Assembly (NCBI RefSeq): GCF_025024155.1
Contig: NW_026251748.1
Span: 265,879-329,878, forward strand
Reading direction: 5' to 3'
Length of the DNA stretch: 64,000 bases
Source of the DNA: Gamsiella multidivaricata
Lineage: Eukaryota > Mortierellomycota > Mortierellomycetes > Mortierellales > Mortierellaceae
The notes under the pieces were generated by a model, which was not told the DNA's origin, ran no database searches, and saw nothing but the letters and a program-made list of their open reading frames with translations. Each line of letters begins with the position of its first letter. Within the stretch, counting starts at the first letter, position 1. Of this stretch, positions 45,703-56,133 are shown in pieces. Position numbers and translations under genes: made by a program.

Positions 45703-46941
45703 TTAGAAGAAATAGGCTACAACAGCAATGACCAGCGCTGTAAGAGCTGTCTGGCCGTGGGCTTTGTTGCTGGCAGAAGAGTTGCTTGTGGAAGGGAAAG
45801 AAGTCACGGGACGAGCGGTGGTAGCAGCTGTGGGCATGCGTGTCGCAACAGATACGGTGGTTGTAACTCTGAGGGGGGTCGCTGCTGGAGTCACTGTTGG
45901 CGTCGGGGTCGCCAAGGCGCCGGTCGTGCCAGTCCAAGTGGCGCCCGCCACGGTAGTGGGCGCGGCCGATGAGTCACTGGTCATGGCATCGGCATCAGAA
46001 GTGGGGTCCTCGGTGGCAGTTGGAACGTCTTGCTCGGTGGCAGTTGGATCGTCTTGCTCAGTGACAATTGGATCGTCTTGCTCAGTGGCAGTTGGATCGT
46101 CTTGCTCAGTGGCAGTTGGATCGTCTTGTTCAGTGGCATTTGGATCGTCTTGCTCGGACCCATCATTCACCCCGCTCGTATTAACAGGCTCGTCTTGCTC
46201 GGTAGCATTTGGATCGTCTTGCTCGGTGGCATTTGGATCGTCTTGCTCGGTGGCATTTGGATCATCTTGCTCGGTGGCATTTGGATCATCTTGCTCGGTG
46301 GCATCTGGATCGTCTTGCTCGGTGGCATCTGGATCGTCTTGCTCGGTGGCATTTGGATCGTCTTGCTCGGTGGCATCTGGATCGTCTTGCTCGGTGGCAT
46401 CTGGATCGTCTTGCTCGGTGGCATTTGGGTCATCTTGCTCGGTGGCATCTGGATCGTCTTGCTCGGTGGTACTCGGATCGTCTTGCTCGGTGGTATTTGG
46501 ATCGTCTTGCTCGGACCCATCATTCACCGCGCTCGTATTAGTAGATTCGTCACCATCGTCCTTCTTAGCAGACTCGTCACCATCATCCTTCTTAGCAGAC
46601 TCGTCACCATCACCCTTCTTAGCAGACTTGCCATCATCGCCCTTGGAGTCCTTGCTACCATTCTTTTTATCACCCTTGTCAGAGGACTTGCCGTGTTCAC
46701 TGTCTCCTCGGTGGCCACTATGGCTCTCATGGTCTCCATGCTCGCTACCATCGTGCTTACCACCGCGCCCACCATCGCTGTCGTGATTGCGGCGACGGTA
46801 GATTAAGGAAGGTTGGATAACGTTTGCCATGTCAGGTCTCAATAGATCCGTGTTTTGTGTGATGGCAACTCCATGGACGGAGGCGGAAGCAAGCACGCTG
46901 AATACAGCAGCGGTGGCCAGGATGCAGGTACGTGGGAGCAT
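45703..46941 (-). CDS. GPI-anchored cell-surface protein with EQDDP repeats
   Basis: A 412-aa single-exon protein. Signal peptide (MLPRTCILATAAVFSVLASASVHG), a Ser/Gly/His/Lys-rich hydrophilic region with three DESAKKDDG-type units, then about 20 copies of an octapeptide EQDDP[NDTS]AT. A Thr/Pro/Ala-rich stalk follows, then SSASNKAHG and a hydrophobic tail (TALTALVIAVVAYFF) fit for GPI attachment at the SSASN region. Copies are interrupted by VNTSGVNDGS, which echoes TNTSAVNDGS before the array, so part of the array was duplicated as a block. The array is highly acidic and might bind cations or act as a wall spacer; no known family recognised. A TATATATA at 47063-47070 lies about 120 bp upstream of the start. 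Confidence 0.8.
   Translation of the reverse strand: MLPRTCILATAAVFSVLASASVHGVAITQNTDLLRPDMANVIQPSLIYRRRNHDSDGGRGGKHDGSEHGDHESHSGHRGDSEHGKSSDKGDKKNGSKDSKGDDGKSAKKGDGDESAKKDDGDESAKKDDGDESTNTSAVNDGSEQDDPNTTEQDDPSTTEQDDPDATEQDDPNATEQDDPDATEQDDPDATEQDDPNATEQDDPDATEQDDPDATEQDDPNATEQDDPNATEQDDPNATEQDDPNATEQDEPVNTSGVNDGSEQDDPNATEQDDPTATEQDDPTATEQDDPIVTEQDDPTATEQDVPTATEDPTSDADAMTSDSSAAPTTVAGATWTGTTGALATPTPTVTPAATPLRVTTTVSVATRMPTAATTARPVTSFPSTSNSSASNKAHGQTALTALVIAVVAYFF
46018..46517. repeat. 24-bp coding minisatellite, about 20 copies
   Basis: Tandem 24-bp units on the minus strand encode the EQDDPxAT octapeptide. The unit is a multiple of three and lacks stops on both strands, so several antisense and shifted frames are also open here (long spurious proteins on the plus strand). 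Copy number is likely to vary between strains. Confidence 0.92.
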
Positions 46942-48206
46942 AGTGGAAGGGTGTGTATGTGGGTGTAGAAAGAGTGAGAGGGGGTGAAGGAGTGAAGAAT
47001 GTGTGAATTATGAGATAGGATGGAAATGAAAAAAAAAGAAATGGGAATGGAAATGAGGCTAGTATATATAGCGACGGGCTGCATGGGATGACAATGACAA
47101 TGACAATGGCAATGCACCGTATGGAAATAGCTCCTCGAGGGTCTGCTCCCTTTAGGATGGCTACAGCAAGGGGACAGCAAAGAAGAAGTAGAACAAGAAG
47201 GAAGTGAAAGTAAAGGGGGAGAGGGTTTTAGTCCCTGTTTAGAAGGCTATCCTATCTTTCCCTGTCCTGTACACGTGTGAGAAAGAATAACACGAATGGT
47301 CGCGCGTTCTTTGATTCACACTAACTTCACCTAGGGCAATTATGCCGCATACATTTGTGTGAGTGAGAGTATGTGTGAGTGAGTGTGTGTGAGTGTGTGT
47401 GTGAGTGAATATGCCCATAGTTGGTTGTAAACATTGGAGGGGTCCTCCAAGTAATCTGGTATTTCAGATCATGGACTGAGGTCTTGGTTCATTTTGGGTC
47501 GTGGCCCACTCATCCTGTCTGTGCACTGCATTGGATCTAATCTAGCTGATACGCATCCTGGTGGATTTCAGGAATGATAGATGCATGGTGCACGGCCGAT
47601 CCGATGCACGATTGGGCCTTACATACTTGCATCGCTTGCACTCACAGGGATGTGGTTTCGATGCTAGAATATCCCGACTCTGCTGCCGCCTTCCACTCCT
47701 TGCTTTTCTATGCACATTAGATCGGGCCCATAACCAAGACGGAGCAAAAAATACATAAACAATTAATTAATTCCAGAAGGAGGCATGCCATTTGACCATT
47801 GCAGACTGATTCATAAATTAGACTAGACTACTGTTCTGCTTGTCTAAAAAGCCGAATGGTATGATGCGAAACCCTTGGTTCTTGAGGCAAGGAATACCCC
47901 CCGAGTCACTTCAGCTCAAGGGTGTTGGTTAGACGCAGGACATCCACATTCTGACGTGTTGTCAGGATGTATTTTAAGAGCAAGAGCTGAAAGAATGCTA
48001 GGCTAGCAGACTGTTTATGAATCTGTTCGTATGATAGTTAAAGAACGGTAGCGACTTCTCACTGACGTTAAGCGGTTTACAAAGCTCACGGCTGGATAAT
48101 GGAGGCAATTCCAATGATCGGTGGATATTTTAGCAAAGGCAGCCTCGTTCTCACAAGGAAGATACAATAGTCATTGACTATAGTCTTTATTGTGTACAGG
48201 TAGCAT
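46942..48206. other. Intergenic region upstream of the repeat protein
   Basis: About 1.27 kb. The first 140 bp carry the promoter of the repeat protein (TATATATA at 47063-47070) with GA-rich leader sequence. A GTGTGAGTGA-type simple repeat spans about 47356-47410. No further coding sequence recognised. Confidence 0.6.
47063..47070 (-). promoter_or_regulatory. TATA-like element
   Basis: TATATATA about 120 bp upstream of the ATG at 46941, a plausible core promoter distance for a fungal wall-protein gene. Confidence 0.5.
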
Positions 48207-49922
48207 CTACGAAGGACTTGACTCTTGCTGCAGTTCTCGCCGTCCCATGTGATCATAATATGCACTTTCACCAGAATAGGTTTCGTCGTCTCTGCCACCA
48301 TCTCCGCTCGTTGCTGCACCCCATGTGCTTGCTCTGAGTGAGTGTGTCGGTGCAAACGATTGGGAGTGTGCAGACGGAGAAGTCATGGACGCGCCTGTTG
48401 ATGGCCCGTACGGCGAGTAGGGTGAAGGCGGTCCATAGGGTGAAGGCGGTCCATAGGGTGAATATCCAGGTGACCGTGGACTTACACCTCCGTATGAAGA
48501 TAAAGGTCCAGTGGACGAAGTGGCCGAGAATGGTCCGAGCGAGGATGAGGAGGACCACGGCCCTGACGTGGAAGAGTATCCAGAGTAGGTCGATGCAGGC
48601 GACGTTAACGAGTCCTGACCGTAGTATGATGGTGAAGAAGAGGCGCCGCCGTGGTTGCTGCCGTTGTTGTTGTTGTTATTGTTGTTGCTAGATCGATGGT
48701 GGTGAAACGGTGGCGGAACCAATTGGAGGCGGGGCAGAGTCTGTCGATTCAGGCGTTTGGCATGAGATCCAAGCGTACTGGAAGCAGGGTCTAGGGGAGA
48801 TGAGGAGGATATCGATTCTGAGGGTTCGATGATCATGGGAATCGAGGGTAAAGTGACGGACATGTCGCTCATAGATGGCAGGGTTGATGGCGATGGTGGG
48901 CGAGGCGGTGTGTGCGAGGATGCTGCATCGATGGACACTGTCCCGGGCAGTTTTAGTGGCGTCAGATGGGCCATCGGGGCCCCCGTCGCGGGTTCATGCT
49001 GGGGTCCGAGGCGGTTTGGGCTGGCGATGGGCGAGAAAAAGCCGGCGGAGAGAGGTGAGATTGGGGAGCGGGGCGCATGGGAGGTGTGGCTGGCCTCGGA
49101 CAGGTATGACATCTGGGACTGGGAGTCGTCTTCGTCCTCATAGTCCATTGTAGGCGCCAGCGTGGTGATGATGGCGGGCGGCGGCATGGGCCTGCCCGTC
49201 TGAAGGGCCTCGAGCTGCTGGGCAAGGCTCTGGTTCTGCTGGGTTAGGTTCTGGATGTGGGTCACGGCCGTGCGCAGGACATTGACGCGGTGGCACTTGG
49301 ACTGGCTCTCGTCATCGTCCTTCGGGAGCAGCGACGTGAGCTCGTCTATGAGCTGTTTGGTTTTAATTCACGCATGAGGGATTATTAAACAGCATTAAAC
49401 AGCATTAAACAGCATTAAACAGCATTAAGCAGTATTAAGCAGCCAGCACTCCTGCGCGTGTAGTGCACTGTGTGGAGGAAAGAAAAGAAAAAGAAAAAGA
49501 AAAAAGAGACATACCTGGTTGATGCAGTCCCTGCGACGCCGCTCGACGCGGTTGTGGGTCTCCCGTCTGCGCTTGATCTTGTCGAGCGCAGTCTTGGAGT
49601 CGACTGGCTTCTTGTTGAGGATGTTGACGCCGCCGACATCGTAGGCCTTGCAGGTCTTGAACTGCTCGGGTGAATATTTGCGCAGGACATCGTCGAGTTC
49701 GAATGTCATCCTGTCGCCCTTGTTGTTGTTGTTGGCGGTGTTCTTGGATGAGGCCTTTGCGGAGGCCCCGGCGGCGGTTCCATCCTTCTTGGTGTATGGT
49801 TTTCTTTTCCGCGGGTCGACTCGCTTGGGCTCAAGGTCAGTGATGGTGGGGGAGGTGGAGGAAGGGGTGGGGGAGGGGGAGGCGGAGTAGGGTGGCGCTG
49901 GCTTGAACGCCTTGATGTCCAT
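48207..49922 (-). CDS. bHLH transcription factor (USF/MITF/Esc1-like)
   Basis: Nuclear DNA-binding protein. Exons 49922-49515 and 49352-48207 join in phase, about 517 aa. The basic region RRRETHNRVERRRRDCINQ (about 118-136) carries the His-Glu-Arg set that reads CACGTG E-boxes. The intron falls exactly between basic region/helix 1 (INQ) and its continuation LIDELTSLLPK. The loop contains DDDESQSK, and helix 2 is HRVNVLRTAVTHIQNL, followed by a short leucine-zipper-like stretch (NQSLAQQLEAL). The N-terminus holds Pro/Ser and a basic KRKPYTKKD segment. The C-terminal half is Ser/Pro/Tyr/Gly-rich with YGPPSPYGPPSPY repeats and an Asn run, typical of an activation region. TATA-like sequence near 49960-49978 precedes the ATG. 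Confidence 0.87.
49386..49440. repeat. Tandem decamer in the bHLH intron
   Basis: Five to six copies of AACAGCATTA (the last ones diverged) lie inside the intron of the bHLH gene. Confidence 0.8.
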
Positions 49923-50333
49923 TGAACGCGGATGTGTATCAAACAGATGCGGGTGTTTTTATATATCGTTATATATAGAAATCAACCGGATGGACTGGAG
50001 GGTGCGTCCAAAAAGTCAATTTTGGGTGCGTGTGTGTGTCTGTGTGTCTGTGTGTGGGGGTGTGTGTTGTACGTGTGTACGTGTGTATGGGGATATGAGC
50101 GTGTCCAGTGATGGATCGGGGGTGCGCATAGACAGAGTGATATCTGAGCAGGCGAATGGGGCGGATGAATGGGGGCAGAGGGGTGGGTGTGATGGACAAG
50201 GGAGATTGAGCGAGGGAGGGGAGAGAATATGTGAGATTGAGATTGAGATTGAGATTGAGAGAGGAATGAGAGAGGAATGAGAGTGTGAGAGTGAATGTGT
50301 GTGAGTAGAGTAAGAGTAAGAGTAAGAGTAAGA

Positions 50334-50370
<37 letters not shown>

Positions 50371-50892
50371 GAATAAGGCACTGCTGTAGTCTATGGATGT
50401 AGATTGCAGGGATATACAGCAGTAGCCTGGGGGGATGGGGAGGGGGGAGGAAAGGGGGGTCTGGTTCTTCGAGTCCGTAGTCCGTCGCAAGGCGGGTTTA
50501 CCGGGAAAACCTGGTTATTTCTGCCCAGGATAATTCTTCCGAGCCAAGGACTCTGTCCGACTACCCCTCTCACGAGGAGATTTTCTTCAAAAGAGGAAGC
50601 GATGCGTGGCCAAGGGTGACAAAAACAGGAAAACAGGGCCAGCTGCCCTCACCCTGCGGGTTCATGCTCACAAGCACTAGCCCAAAACTCTCTTTTGCAT
50701 GGAACGATTCTCAGCCTTCCATTTTCAACCTGCCCACCGAGGTCTTTCTTTTCCCCGGCTCGACCTTCCTTCGCGCAACTGCCTTTCGCCCTCTATCCAC
50801 TCCTCTCTAAACGGAAACCACGTGGGTAACTCGACAAAAAGAAAAAAGTCCACCTGGATTGTCTGCCCAAGCTCCACGACCTAATTGCAACG
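49923..50892. other. Divergent promoter region, bHLH gene / Angel nuclease
   Basis: About 970 bp between divergent genes. Simple repeats occupy 50020-50370: GT-rich runs, GATTGA units (about 50227-50262), GAGTAA units (about 50308-50340) and GA dinucleotides (about 50338-50366). A CACGTG E-box lies near 50819-50824, about 70 bp before the nuclease ATG, so the neighbouring bHLH protein could in principle act here. No coding sequence recognised. Confidence 0.6.
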
Positions 50893-53341
50893 ATGAGCCA
50901 ACACACCGGCACCCGCCAAGAACCTGAAGAACCTACTGGATCTGAAAGTACTCAGCCTCGCAGCAACCAGCAGGACATGAGCTCCAGACTCTTCTCCATC
51001 GGAGGCACAAATAGCCATCTTGTACGGAATGCAGGGCGAAGTGCAAGGGGAATGCCACCAACGTTCAGTCCTCAGCGACCGCAGCAGCAACGGGCGCAGC
51101 AGCCATACGACTCTCCACATGGTCATCAGCACAATCGGCACAGGGGCCCGCATGTCCAACAGCAGTCTGCGCGAGGATACTACGGAAATCACCCGCGGGA
51201 TCCATCGTGGAAGGCCCAGCCCGCACATGCAACATCGCGCGACCATTTTCAGCAGCGGCAGCAGCAACCCAGACATGCAGATCATACATCGGCCCGTGCA
51301 TTTCATCATCATCATCAACCGCAGCAAGCGCGCCTTTCGGGCTCATTTGTACAGGATATTCAAGAGAGGAGGCCACAGCATGAGCGAGATCCCCAGCAGG
51401 ACGTCGATGCTGAGGGTGCCCTGACAAAGAGACACAACAGGAGTACAGGAATAAGGCGTAGCTGGGATAGAAGTGTCAATGGGACCGAGGGTAAGCAGAG
51501 TACCTTTGAGAATGCACGCCAAGTCGTTATCATTACCAAGGTCTCTCATATCGTCTTTCATCTTTGATGTCCTAGCAACGTTCACCATCATGACATACAA
51601 TTTGCTCGCAAACAGTTTGGTCCAGTGCAACAGACACCTCTATCGGCACTGCAGACGTGCGGACCTGGAATGGTCGAGCAGAAGCCGCGCTCTTTTAGCA
51701 GAGCTCGACGGACTTGAATGTAAGCGCCACGTTTTCTGTTCTATTAACCGATCCCGCCGTTACCGCACTTTCTTTACTCGTACTAAATGTTGCCTATTTT
51801 TTTTTTTTTTTTATTGTAGCACACACTCTTGACATTTATTGCTTTCAGGAACTGGATGCAAAGGACTATGAGTACCTCTTTAAGAAAAAGTTTGCTACAT
51901 GGGGATATGAGGGAGTTTTTAAAAAGCGCAACGGATCCAAGCTGGACGGCTGTGCTCTGTTTTACCGCAAAGACAGGTATAGTTTTCGTCCATTTCTTCC
52001 AAAGAGCAAAGGCAAAAACGTTTCATCGTTCTAAATTTGGCATTTATACGACCCCTGTACCATTCTATATTCATAGAGTTCGTGCGCAGTCGATAAAGAC
52101 AGTCGACTACAATCACAACAAGTTCATCACTCGCGAAAACGTCGGGATTGTTGCACTATTTGATATTATGCAAGGCACGTCAGGATATTACTTCATGAGC
52201 ACAAAAATGACCTGGGTTCTGCTTTAAATTTGCTAATGCTTCTGCGCCCGTTGTGTTTACTAGAAGGAAAAGCGAAACGAATATGTGTGGCTACAACGCA
52301 TATCTTGTTCGCACCCAAGCGCGGCATGATGAAGATCGCTCAGCTTCGGATGCTGCTGGAAGCGGCAAAGAGTCTTATTGCTAAGGAGAACATGGATATA
52401 CCAATCAGTGAGTAATCGTTTACATTGTTTCGCTTATCGTAGTTGCTCTTCCTGAGACTGATCTATTTTATTATTATTATTTTTTCTTCAACAACGTTCT
52501 GTCTATCCCTCTTCTGCATCCAGTTCTGTGCGGGGATCTGAATTCTGTTCCACGGAGCGCTGTCATCAATTACCTGACAAATGGTAAAGGTCGTCTCCAC
52601 AGGAGAATATGACGCGGAGCAAAATATTGCGTGTCATACTTTACATTGAACTAACGCATGAAATTTGATCCTATCTTTGCAGAGAGTATCGATGTGTCAA
52701 CCATGCCCGAAACTCATCTGTCTGGACAGGTTTCAGGTTTATTTCGACAGGGAATATGGGACAACAACATTAAGCAGTTTCATGAAGCGTTCGGTGATAC
52801 TCGCAGATCCACCTCGATTAGAAAAGTGAGCACCTCGGTCAAGAGTGCCATAGTCGCCACTGGAGGTTTGCATGCACCATCTGCTCATGACGCGGCAGAA
52901 GCATCGATATCTACGGGCACGGTCCAATCCATTTTAACATTGGGTATCAAGGAGACCACGGAAAGCTCTCAAGTCGTTGTTTTAGGTTCTGAGGAGATGC
53001 CAGAATGTGGACCCGTTATTTCTCAGCCGTTCCTGTTGGAGAGCGCGTACGACATCAACATACCATCGCTTGACGCCAAAGACAGCAATCGAGGAAAGAC
53101 TGGACAGCTATTCACGACATTTCACTCGGGCGCCAAACTGATCTGTGACTACATCTTCTATGGCCATCTTCGGACTGCAGCGGGTTCTCAGAATTTGCCC
53201 AAGCTGGAGCTTGTGGCATGCTTGGAGTTGCCATGTAGGGAGCTCGAAGGAGGGACGGGTCTTCCTACTGCCACGTTTGGATCTGACCATCTCTCCTTGG
53301 CAAGCAAGTTCCGATTTACTGATACTGCGCATACCAAGTGA
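50893..53341 (+). CDS. Angel/CCR4-type endonuclease-exonuclease-phosphatase
   Basis: Predicted 3'-5' RNA exonuclease or 2',3'-cyclic phosphatase of the Angel/CCR4 branch. Seven exons (50893-51490, 51576-51719, 51820-51976, 52077-52174, 52264-52407, 52524-52583, 52683-53341), 619 aa. A Gln/Arg/His-rich disordered N-terminus of about 200 residues precedes the EEP domain. Motifs: TIMTYNLLANSLV; metal-binding Glu in DIYCFQELD; KLDGCALFYRKDR; ENVGIVALF; CVATTHILFAPKRGMMKIAQL; catalytic LCGDLNSVP; and the C-terminal TATFGSDHLSL. The last block carries the catalytic Asp-His pair. Intron 4 is best explained as a GC-AG intron (CAAG|GCACGT). All EEP residues I can place are present, so it should be active. 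Confidence 0.88.
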
Positions 53342-53680
53342 TGACTCTAGCAGCAAGTGCCCAATCTACCGCTGTATTTCCTTTCCATAATCTGAATATT
53401 CATCGCGGTTGCAAAAAATAAATAAATATGTACTGTGCAGACAACGCTCATTCAACACGCATCACGTCTTTGGCAACTCCACTATTTCATGTGCAACCAT
53501 GTCCATGCCAGCCAAATGTGTCAAAAAAAAGGGTTCCAAGGTGTGAAGTGCAGTATTGAGAAGAAAGTCAAAGTATTTATTGAGGGGACGAACGAGGAGA
53601 CATGGTGGTTGCTGAACAATTCGTCCATTTTTTTTGCACTTCCCGCCTGTCAAATCATCCTGATCTTAAAAACAACACAT
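53342..53680. other. 3' flanks of Angel nuclease and eS30
   Basis: 339 bp between convergent gene ends. AAATAAATAAATATG near 53416 could serve as a polyadenylation region for the nuclease. No coding sequence recognised. Confidence 0.5.
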
Positions 53681-54177
<497 letters not shown>

Positions 54178-55209
54178 CTATAGATCACAGACCGCACAAA
54201 GCATACCAATGAAATGGCTGTTAGAGCGACTGTTCTCATGGTTCTTTTTCTTTTCTTTTTGCTGTTGTTGTTGTTGTTGTTGTTTAATGTTTGATGATAA
54301 TCCTGTTTTCTTCGAATCCCAATGTCTTCCCCAAGTTCACATCGTTTTCCAACTATAGTACTCATATCGAGTGTCCAGAGGTCGCTGTTGTCCCAAGTTC
54401 CCGAGTTTGAATGTAGTAGGTGCATTAAGCTACCGCAGTAAAAAGAAACCCTATTCGGGGTGATCATCCCTACTGGGGAAAAAACGTTTCCCCGCTCCTC
54501 CCTGATACCACTGCGCTTTCTCTTCAAAAGTGTTTCCCTGCTGCGGCTACTGCTACTGCTACTGCTGTTGTTTGTTCGTTCCGCTTTGAGCATAGAGGGG
54601 ACGTTGGAGTATGTTGCTGTCCTGTCAGGTGTTGAATCAAAGGTTCCGGATGCATTCCTGTATATATTATACACGCAGCCGCCGGAACTCCCTCATCTCA
54701 TCCAAGCATTAGTTCCTTTTGTTGTTGTCGCAGAGATGAAAAATAAAAAAAAGGTTGCCGGTCCAAGTCGATAATGATAGTCGTCTCGAACGAATCGGCT
54801 CCTTTTTTTTTTTTTTTTGCTGATTAAGAACCCTGGCATCAAGAGTGCGTTTTTTTTTCCCCCATCCAGATCTTTCCGAAGAATGCTTTCCAAAATAATC
54901 TTCCTGCTTGTCGATTATAATCCCTCCCGCCTCCCAATGTCCGTGAAGTTAGAGTCGTTGGATAGATCAATCGATCGATCGATGGAATGTGTATGTATCA
55001 ATCCATGCTGGGGTAGCAGTTTATGTACCATGATGAAATGATATGGAAGTTGTAAGAGAAAGAAGAAAAATTTAGGGGCCCGGGGGAATCCACATCACTT
55101 GAATGTGGAGAACACAAATCATGTGATGTAGTCTAGTTTGAGGCTCTTACTCTTGGGCCTCTTCCCTCACTCTTACCTGCTCAGACTAGCATTGAGCACA
55201 GCATTCAAC
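54178..55209. other. eS30 first intron/promoter and DJ-1 promoter region
   Basis: About 1 kb. It should hold the tiny first exon of eS30 on the minus strand and the divergent promoter of the DJ-1 gene. It contains a TTG run (about 54262-54282), several T runs (54051-54060, 54805-54819, 54849-54857) and a TATATATTATAC sequence near 54660. No further protein-coding sequence recognised. Confidence 0.55.
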
Positions 55210-56010
55210 ATGGCAGGATCTGACAAGAAGAGAGCCTTGGTCCTCATCGCTGACGGTACCGAGGAAATAGAAGCCGTTATCACCAGTATGTCTGCTTCAA
55301 CTACATAAGCGTCTATATCATCAAACGTGGCCAGACGACTTCATTTCTATGCGAGAGACTGACTTTTTTTTTATTACGCGACTGTGTATATGAATGTATG
55401 TATCCGTCATATCTCCCTCCTCACCTTCTAAATAGTCGACGTGTTGGTGCGAGCCGGCATCGAGGTAACAGTCGCCAGCACCAACCCTAGTGATTCCACC
55501 TCTGAGAGCGTAAAGTGCTCCCGTGGTGTCCGTATCGTCCCCGACACACACCTCTCAGCCCTACCTCTCCCAACACCTCCCTCGCCCGAGGATAACACCG
55601 ACGCCGCGGATAGTTCTCAATACTATGACGTCCTCATGATCCCCGGAGGAGGACCTGGCGCCAAAGCTATGGTTGCTTCGCCGCTGGTCCATCGATGGGT
55701 CCAAGTCCATTTCGCCAAACCCGGTATCCTCCTGGCGGCTGTCTGTGCCGGGCCAACAGTGCTGAAGGCTGCTGGTGTGGCCAAGGGGGCACAAGTGACG
55801 TCCCATCCGAGTGTGAAGGACGAACTAAAGGACTATTTCGAGTATCGGGACGATGTCAAGGGAAGTGCGATTGTTGTGAAGGATGAGGAAGCTGAACTGC
55901 TGACGAGTCGGGGTCCAGGATCGACGTTCGACTTGGCGTTGAGGATTGTGGAGGAGGTTAGGGGTAAGGATGTGATGGAGAGTGTGCATGCACCAATGAT
56001 GTTTGCCTAA
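55210..56010 (+). CDS. DJ-1/PARK7-family protein (glyoxalase III-like)
   Basis: Cytosolic member of the DJ-1/PfpI superfamily; relatives detoxify methylglyoxal and sense oxidative stress. Exons 55210-55285 and 55436-56010 join in phase (EAVIT|IDVLVRAG), 216 aa. The reactive cysteine is in AAVCAGPT (Cys129), with the supporting Glu in GTEEIEAV (Glu21) and the His of TSHPSVKDEL. LMIPGGGPGA and LLTSRGPGSTFDLAL match the family core. Compared with the usual length of about 190 aa it carries a Pro/Asp/Ser-rich loop of about 20 residues (LPLPTPPSPEDN) before YYDVLMIPGG. Closer to eukaryotic DJ-1 than to the Hsp31 type, judging by length and the CAGPT block. Confidence 0.9.
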
Positions 56011-56133
56011 GCACAGCAAAGATAACAACGCGAACGCGAGTAATCTGCAATGGTAGCGATGTATTTGCGCGTACAAGGAAAGTTCAGAATAAAACCCAGA
56101 CCAAAGTGATATATATATTAACAGATACATAAT

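Noticed and set aside
45728..46806. Long plus-strand open frames (up to about 350 codons) opposite the EQDDP gene
   Set aside because: They arise because the 24-bp repeat has no stops in several frames. They lack signal peptide, conserved residues and normal codon use; the minus-strand frame has signal peptide and GPI tail.
49386..50370. CRISPR-like arrays at the short tandem repeats
   Set aside because: The units are 6-10 bp, contiguous and without spacers, in a eukaryotic genome.
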